A stretch of 64,000 nucleotides of DNA, from assembly GCA_965221485.1 (NCBI GenBank), contig OZ244893.1, positions 310,001 to 374,000 of the forward strand. Reading direction: 5' to 3'. Made by a program: the position numbers and the translations under genes. The notes beneath the pieces are model-generated. The model was not told where the DNA came from. It worked only from the letters and a program-made list of their open reading frames with translations, and made no database searches. The DNA is from JAJEBT01 sp965221485. Its GTDB lineage: Bacteria > Pseudomonadota > Alphaproteobacteria > MPNO01 > UBA830. Positions 60,113-64,000 of the stretch are shown here, in pieces. Every line of letters starts with the position of its first letter. Within the stretch, counting starts at the first letter, position 1.

Positions 60113-60703
60113 TCAGTCAGTGAGAACGGCCTTCTCCTCTGCGACCCGGCGTACCGCCATCGGATAACACTTGTGCTCCAGCTGAAGGACCCGCGCCGCC
60201 AGGGTATCGACGCTGTCTCCCGGCCGAACCGGAACGGTCTCCTGCAGGATGATCGGGCCGGAATCCATTTCTGTTCTTACGAAATGCACCGTGCAGCCTG
60301 TCACGCTGGCTCCATCCGCCAGGACACGCTCATGTGTGCGAAGCCCCTTGTAGGCTGGAAGCAGTGACGGGTGGATGTTGATCAGGCGATCCGCCCAACG
60401 GTCGACAAACCACGCCGTGAGCAGGCGCATGAAACCGGCGAGACATACGAGTTCGACATTGGCAGACTCGAGGGCCTCGTCGAGTCTCTCCTCAAAGGCT
60501 TGGCGACTTGCGAACCGGCGATGGTCAATAACCGATGCCTTTACGCCGGCTGCCCGGGCATGGTCGAGCCCAGGAGCCCGGGGTTCATTCGAGACGACCA
60601 GGACAATCGTTGCCGGCCACGACGGATCCTGCTGCGCCTGCAGCAGGGCCTGGAGGTTGGATCCCCTTCCTGATATGAGAACCGAGACTCTCAGTTTGCC
60701 CAT
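60113..60703 (-). CDS. purN: Phosphoribosylglycinamide formyltransferase
   Basis: The 196-residue protein has SVLISGRGSNLQALL at the start and the catalytic Asn/His/Asp set in INIHPSLLPAYKGLRTHERVL and VHFVRTEMDSGPII. It formylates GAR with 10-formyl-THF in purine synthesis. It overlaps purM by 13 bases, the standard purM-purN pairing. Confidence 0.97.
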   Translation of the reverse strand: MGKLRVSVLISGRGSNLQALLQAQQDPSWPATIVLVVSNEPRAPGLDHARAAGVKASVIDHRRFASRQAFEERLDEALESANVELVCLAGFMRLLTAWFVDRWADRLINIHPSLLPAYKGLRTHERVLADGASVTGCTVHFVRTEMDSGPIILQETVPVRPGDSVDTLAARVLQLEHKCYPMAVRRVAEEKAVLTD

Positions 60704-61743
60704 GCGATCTCCAGATCCGTGATTGAAACCCGTTCGCAGTCACTCGCGGCCCCGATTTTTCCGATGCGACGCACATCGTGACCGTGACGGCGCAGGATAT
60801 CCATTGATCTGTCGACGTGTTCCGGAGCAACAACCGCAATCATCCCAATGCCGCAATTGAATGTTCCGGTCATTTCGCGGACCGCGACTCCCCCCTCCCG
60901 CCTCAGCCACCGAAACAGCCATGGGTCAGGCCAGTTCGACGCTTCCAGTACTACCGACAAGCCTTCCGGAAGGATTCTGGGCAGATTCTCCAGGAGGCCT
61001 CCGCCGGTAATGTGGCAGAACCCCTTGACCACCGCTTCCTGATGCAGCGCAAGGCATGCCTCCGAATAGATGCGGGTCGGTGTGAGAAGTTCCTGTCCCC
61101 AGGTTCGTCCGTCACCACGGGGCGTTGCTGCACTGTAGTCGATACCCCGGTCCCGCAGGATATGCCGGACCAGCGACAGTCCGTTGGAATGGATTCCACT
61201 GGAACACAGGCCGAGAAGAATGTCGCCGGCGGCAATATTCCCGCCAGGCAACAGTCTGCTGCGTTCGACCAGCCCCACAGCAAAACCGGCGAGGTCATAG
61301 TCGCTGCCCTGATACATTCCGGGCATTTCCGCTGTTTCTCCGCCAATCAACGCACAACCGGCCTGGCGGCAGCCTTCGGCAATTCCCGAGATCACATCGA
61401 ATGCGACATCGGCGTCCAGGCGACCGGTCGCAAAATAATCAAGGAAGAAAAGCGGCCGGGCACCCTGGACCACGATGTCATTGATGCACATGGCAACCAG
61501 ATCAACACCCACGGTATTATGGCAACCGACCGCAATGGCGATTTCAAGCTTGGTTCCGACCCCGTCTGTTGCTGCAACAAGAACCGGTGCGTCGAGTGCG
61601 AAATCGGAGAGGTCAAACAGCCCGCCAAAACCGCCGAGCGTGCCGATCACCCCGTTGCGCTTCGTGGACGCGGCAAGCGGCCTGATTCTTTCAACGAGCG
61701 CGGCCGCCATATCGACATCGACACCAGATTCCTTGTAGGTCAC
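60691..61743 (-). CDS. purM: Phosphoribosylformylglycinamidine cyclo-ligase
   Basis: The 350-residue protein has YKESGVDVDMAAALVERI at the start, VATDGVGTKLEIA, GGETAEMPGMY, and SSGIHSNGLSLVR, the AIR synthetase pattern. It closes FGAM to AIR with ATP. The start is a GTG at 61743, directly before the conserved TYKESGVD. It is divergent from the DUF2066 gene, with 47 bp between starts. Confidence 0.96.
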   Translation of the reverse strand: MTYKESGVDVDMAAALVERIRPLAASTKRNGVIGTLGGFGGLFDLSDFALDAPVLVAATDGVGTKLEIAIAVGCHNTVGVDLVAMCINDIVVQGARPLFFLDYFATGRLDADVAFDVISGIAEGCRQAGCALIGGETAEMPGMYQGSDYDLAGFAVGLVERSRLLPGGNIAAGDILLGLCSSGIHSNGLSLVRHILRDRGIDYSAATPRGDGRTWGQELLTPTRIYSEACLALHQEAVVKGFCHITGGGLLENLPRILPEGLSVVLEASNWPDPWLFRWLRREGGVAVREMTGTFNCGIGMIAVVAPEHVDRSMDILRRHGHDVRRIGKIGAASDCERVSITDLEIAWAN

Positions 61744-61790
61744 GTGTTTGATGGCTGCTTATCCCCTCACCAAGATGATAGAATTGTGCC

Positions 61791-62972
61791 ATGAACCCGA
61801 AAGACCTGGTTGCAGGGCTCCGCACATCCTACGGTTGCAGGCAATCTAGACGATTCCTGCGGCTTGTTGGATTCCTGATCCTGCTGTGGTTGCCACTGAT
61901 TCCTGTTGTTGGCGATGCACGGGCCGTTGGTGCGGATCCCTATACGATTGCGGGTATCCGCGTTGACCAAACAGACACAACTGCGGCCGCTGCGCGAGAA
62001 CGGGCGCTCGCATCAGCGCACCGGGAAGCGTTTTCGCGCCTGGTGGCACGGCTGGTGGTTCGCAGTGACCAAACGCGTCTGCCGCTGCTCCCGATACCAC
62101 AGATCATTTCGATGGTTCATAATTTCGCGATCACTGACGAAAAAACTTCCGGGGTCCGGTATCTTGCCACCATTACGTTCCGTTTTCGAAGTGGTCTGGT
62201 GCGGGACTATTTCCGGTCTCACGGTGTCCGTTTTGCGGACACGCTGTCAAAACCGGTTCTGATCCTGCCCGTCTATGAGACAGCGGGAGCCCTGTTTCTG
62301 TGGGATCAGCCCAATCCCTGGTTCGAGGCGTGGAAGACCCTGCCTGACAACCCGGGTCTGATGCCCCTGATCATTCCTGACGGTGATTACCTTGACATCC
62401 GGAGCCTGACAGCGGAACAGGCCTTGGCAGGTGACAGGAAACGCCTCGCTGCCATCGGAGAGCGTTACGGAGCCTCTTCCGTTATTTCGATTCACGCCCG
62501 GCACCATTTCAAACCGGTGACGTTCCAGCAAACGCTGGAAGTCGCCATGCGTTGGTATGGAGACCTGCATGACGGCAGGTCCGCCTCTCTCAGTCACGCG
62601 CTGGCCGATACGGATGTGTCGCAGACGGCCATCACCGTCGGAGCGCGCACCACACGGGACTGGATCGAGAAAGACTGGAAGCAGGCCAATCTCTTTCAGT
62701 TCGAACAATCCGGTACACTGATTGTGAGAGTTCCCCTCAGGCAATTGCAGGACTGGATCGATATCCGCAGCAGGCTCACGGCTGTCACGCTGCTTCAGAA
62801 ACTTCGTCTCCTTTCGGTATCCCGCCAGGAAGCGATCGTGATGCTCGATCATTACAGCAGCGGCCCCAAGCTACGCCTTGCGGCCGCCCAGCAGGACCTT
62901 GTGCTTGAGCCAGGAGTACCCTACTGGCAGTTGCATCTGTCCAGACAGGAAAAGAGAAGCACTCGTCCGTGA
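61791..62972 (+). CDS. DUF2066 family protein, exported or membrane-anchored
   Basis: The 393-residue protein has an N-terminal hydrophobic segment (FLRLVGFLILLWLPLIPVVG) followed by mature sequence YTIAGIRVDQTDTTAAAARERALASAHREAF, the DUF2066 start, and LSKPVLILPVYETAGALFLW. The function of DUF2066 is unknown. Its place between purM and pgsA-like/hda genes is recurrent in proteobacteria. Its stop overlaps the next start as GTGA. Confidence 0.82.
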   Translation: MNPKDLVAGLRTSYGCRQSRRFLRLVGFLILLWLPLIPVVGDARAVGADPYTIAGIRVDQTDTTAAAARERALASAHREAFSRLVARLVVRSDQTRLPLLPIPQIISMVHNFAITDEKTSGVRYLATITFRFRSGLVRDYFRSHGVRFADTLSKPVLILPVYETAGALFLWDQPNPWFEAWKTLPDNPGLMPLIIPDGDYLDIRSLTAEQALAGDRKRLAAIGERYGASSVISIHARHHFKPVTFQQTLEVAMRWYGDLHDGRSASLSHALADTDVSQTAITVGARTTRDWIEKDWKQANLFQFEQSGTLIVRVPLRQLQDWIDIRSRLTAVTLLQKLRLLSVSRQEAIVMLDHYSSGPKLRLAAAQQDLVLEPGVPYWQLHLSRQEKRSTRP

Positions 62973-63517
62973 ATCTTCCGAACCTGATTACCATCGGCCG
63001 ACTGTTGACGGTCCCGGTCGCAATTTATCTGCTGGTGCAGCAGGCCTACTCGGCGGCACTGGTGCTGTTTGTCCTCGCCGCATTTTCGGATGCCCTCGAC
63101 GGCTATCTTGCGCGCCTCAGAAATCAGACGACCCAGATTGGAGCACTTCTTGATCCATTGGCCGACAAGCTTTTGCTGATCGGGGTCTTTGTTGTCCTGG
63201 GGCTCCAGCAGATCCTTCCCATATGGCTTGTAATTCTGGTGGTGTTTCGGGATGTGATGATTGTGGGAGGCTTTGTGCTCTTGTTTCTTGTCCGCCTGCA
63301 CTTCAAGGTGCGGCCCCTGATCGTAAGCAAAGTCAACACCGCGACGCAGATTGTTCTTGCTGCATTTGTTATCGCCGAACAGGCCGCCGGTTTTGAACTG
63401 CTCTGGGCCGAAGCCGGGATGATTTATCTGGTCGCCGCCACGACCGTTATTTCGGGTGGGGGCTACATAGTGTCATGGACACGCCAGATCGCAGGCATGG
63501 AGATGGGAGATCGATAG
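62969..63517 (+). CDS. CDP-alcohol phosphatidyltransferase family protein
   Basis: The 182-residue membrane protein has the family signature DALDGYLARLRNQTTQIGALLDPLADK (the two-Asp, two-Asp metal site; shown here as positions about 31-57) and several helices. N-terminal NLPNLITIGRLLTVP fits PgsA-like phosphatidylglycerophosphate synthases. It moves a phosphatidyl group from CDP-diacylglycerol to an alcohol in the inner membrane. The GTG start overlaps the DUF2066 stop. A second, canonical pgsA may exist elsewhere, so I give no symbol. Confidence 0.88.
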   Translation: MNLPNLITIGRLLTVPVAIYLLVQQAYSAALVLFVLAAFSDALDGYLARLRNQTTQIGALLDPLADKLLLIGVFVVLGLQQILPIWLVILVVFRDVMIVGGFVLLFLVRLHFKVRPLIVSKVNTATQIVLAAFVIAEQAAGFELLWAEAGMIYLVAATTVISGGGYIVSWTRQIAGMEMGDR

Positions 63518-63518
63518 C

Positions 63519-64000
63519 ATGGGAGAACAGCTGCCGCTCGAACTCGTCCATGAGCCGTTAATGGGTGAGGAGGATTTCCTCGTATCGGACTCCAACAGGG
63601 AAGCCATGGAGTGGATATGGCGTTGGCCGGACTGGCCGGGTCCCGCACTCGTCCTTGTTGGACCGGGCGGCTGCGGCAAGACCCACATCGGAAACGTTTG
63701 GCGCAAAAGGACAAAAGACGCCGGACTGATCAAAATCCGGTCCGATCAGGGAATTCCCGACAGCCCGGTTGTCAGCCGCTGTTTTGTGGATGACATCGAC
63801 TTTGCCGGACCCGAAACTGACGAAAAGATACTCCATCTCTACAATCTCGTATCACTGCAAGGAGGCCATCTCCTGTTTACAGCCCGGATGCCGCCGGCGC
63901 GATGGAAGAACCGCTTGCCCGATCTCGTTTCTCGTCTGACGGCGGCACCGAATGTCCGAATATACGAACCGAATGAAGCGCTTCTCTCGGCCGTGATTGT
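63519..64000 (+). CDS. hdaA: Hda-type DnaA homologue, 3' end outside the window
   Basis: From the ATG at 63519 the frame is open for 160 codons to the window edge. It begins with a clamp-binding motif (EQLPLEL), then NREAMEWIWRW, the Walker A LVGPGGCGKTH, and Walker B CFVDDIDF, and continues with LFTARMPPARWKNRLPDL. Known Hda/HdaA binds the DNA polymerase clamp and stimulates ATP hydrolysis by DnaA to prevent re-initiation. The start lies two bases after the phosphatidyltransferase stop, so it is in that operon. Confidence 0.88.
   Translation, partial: MGEQLPLELVHEPLMGEEDFLVSDSNREAMEWIWRWPDWPGPALVLVGPGGCGKTHIGNVWRKRTKDAGLIKIRSDQGIPDSPVVSRCFVDDIDFAGPETDEKILHLYNLVSLQGGHLLFTARMPPARWKNRLPDLVSRLTAAPNVRIYEPNEALLSAVI

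Noticed and set aside
1..64000. tRNA or rRNA genes
   Set aside because: I found no cloverleaf with a TTCGA-type T-arm or conserved rRNA string when reading both strands by eye; a tRNAscan run would settle it.

Overview
The window is GC-rich DNA from an alphaproteobacterium. The evidence is the gene order of several housekeeping blocks: rpsF-rpsR-(DUF2232)-rplI, fabD-fabG-acpP-fabF-mltG-yicC-gmk, lptF-lptG-lptD-surA-pdxA-rsmA, pepA-holC, ndk, and purN-purM facing DUF2066-pgsA-like-hda. Further support is an aa3-oxidase subunit IV-like micro-protein and an HdaA-type DnaA homologue with a clamp-binding QLPL motif. The genus cannot be named from the sequence; a Rhodospirillales-like lineage is my guess.

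Layout. (1) 1-26.5 kb is accessory metabolism. On the minus strand a run reads aminotransferase, OmpA-like lipoprotein, phytanoyl-CoA-dioxygenase-like oxygenase, UbiD decarboxylase, zinc-ribbon micro-protein, ACMSD-like amidohydrolase, second UbiD, and two tandem MFS carriers. This looks like uptake and decarboxylation of an aromatic or unsaturated carboxylic acid. A second minus-strand group (10.2-14.4 kb) holds a ketopantoate-reductase-like enzyme, a split transketolase and a crotonase resembling 6-oxocamphor hydrolase. Next come two exporters, 3-hydroxybutyrate dehydrogenase, an APH-fold kinase, a cytochrome P450, a plus-strand FAD oxidoreductase/SDR/ornithine-cyclodeaminase-like operon, a crotonase and a 2-hydroxyacid dehydrogenase. 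(2) 26.5-29.9 kb holds nadK and the small ribosomal-protein operon; bS6 and bL9 have long charged C-terminal tails. (3) 30.4-33.2 kb is an island between the divergent rpsF and fabD operons. It contains an internally deleted IS3-family element with both inverted repeats, a decayed serine recombinase, and an abiE locus whose antitoxin is intact but whose toxin is cut off after its first motif. A perfect 45-bp palindrome lies upstream of the antitoxin. (4) 33.2-47.0 kb is core: type II fatty-acid synthesis and cell-envelope genes, then the outer-membrane LPS-assembly block on the other strand. (5) 47.0-50.4 kb is a second island between lptF and pepA, with an exported cysteine-containing protein and an unknown two-gene unit (TTG start, ATGA coupling). 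(6) 50.4-53.1 kb is core: pepA, holC, ndk and a cytochrome-oxidase subunit IV-like ORF. (7) 53.5-60.1 kb is a third island: hipBA with three palindromic operators, a decayed pRiA4b-ORF3-like gene, a DUF4143 ATPase preceded by four exact-length 22-bp tandem repeats, two copies of a strong hairpin, and an IS5-like remnant. (8) 60.1-64 kb is core: purN, purM, DUF2066, a CDP-alcohol phosphatidyltransferase, and hda running off the end.

The recurring theme is that conserved operons are intact and that foreign or decaying DNA sits exactly in the gaps between them. The most promising less-described items are the UbiD/zinc-ribbon/amidohydrolase cluster, the truncated abiE operon, the 48.8-50.1 kb two-gene unit, and the ATPase with its 22-bp repeat array.
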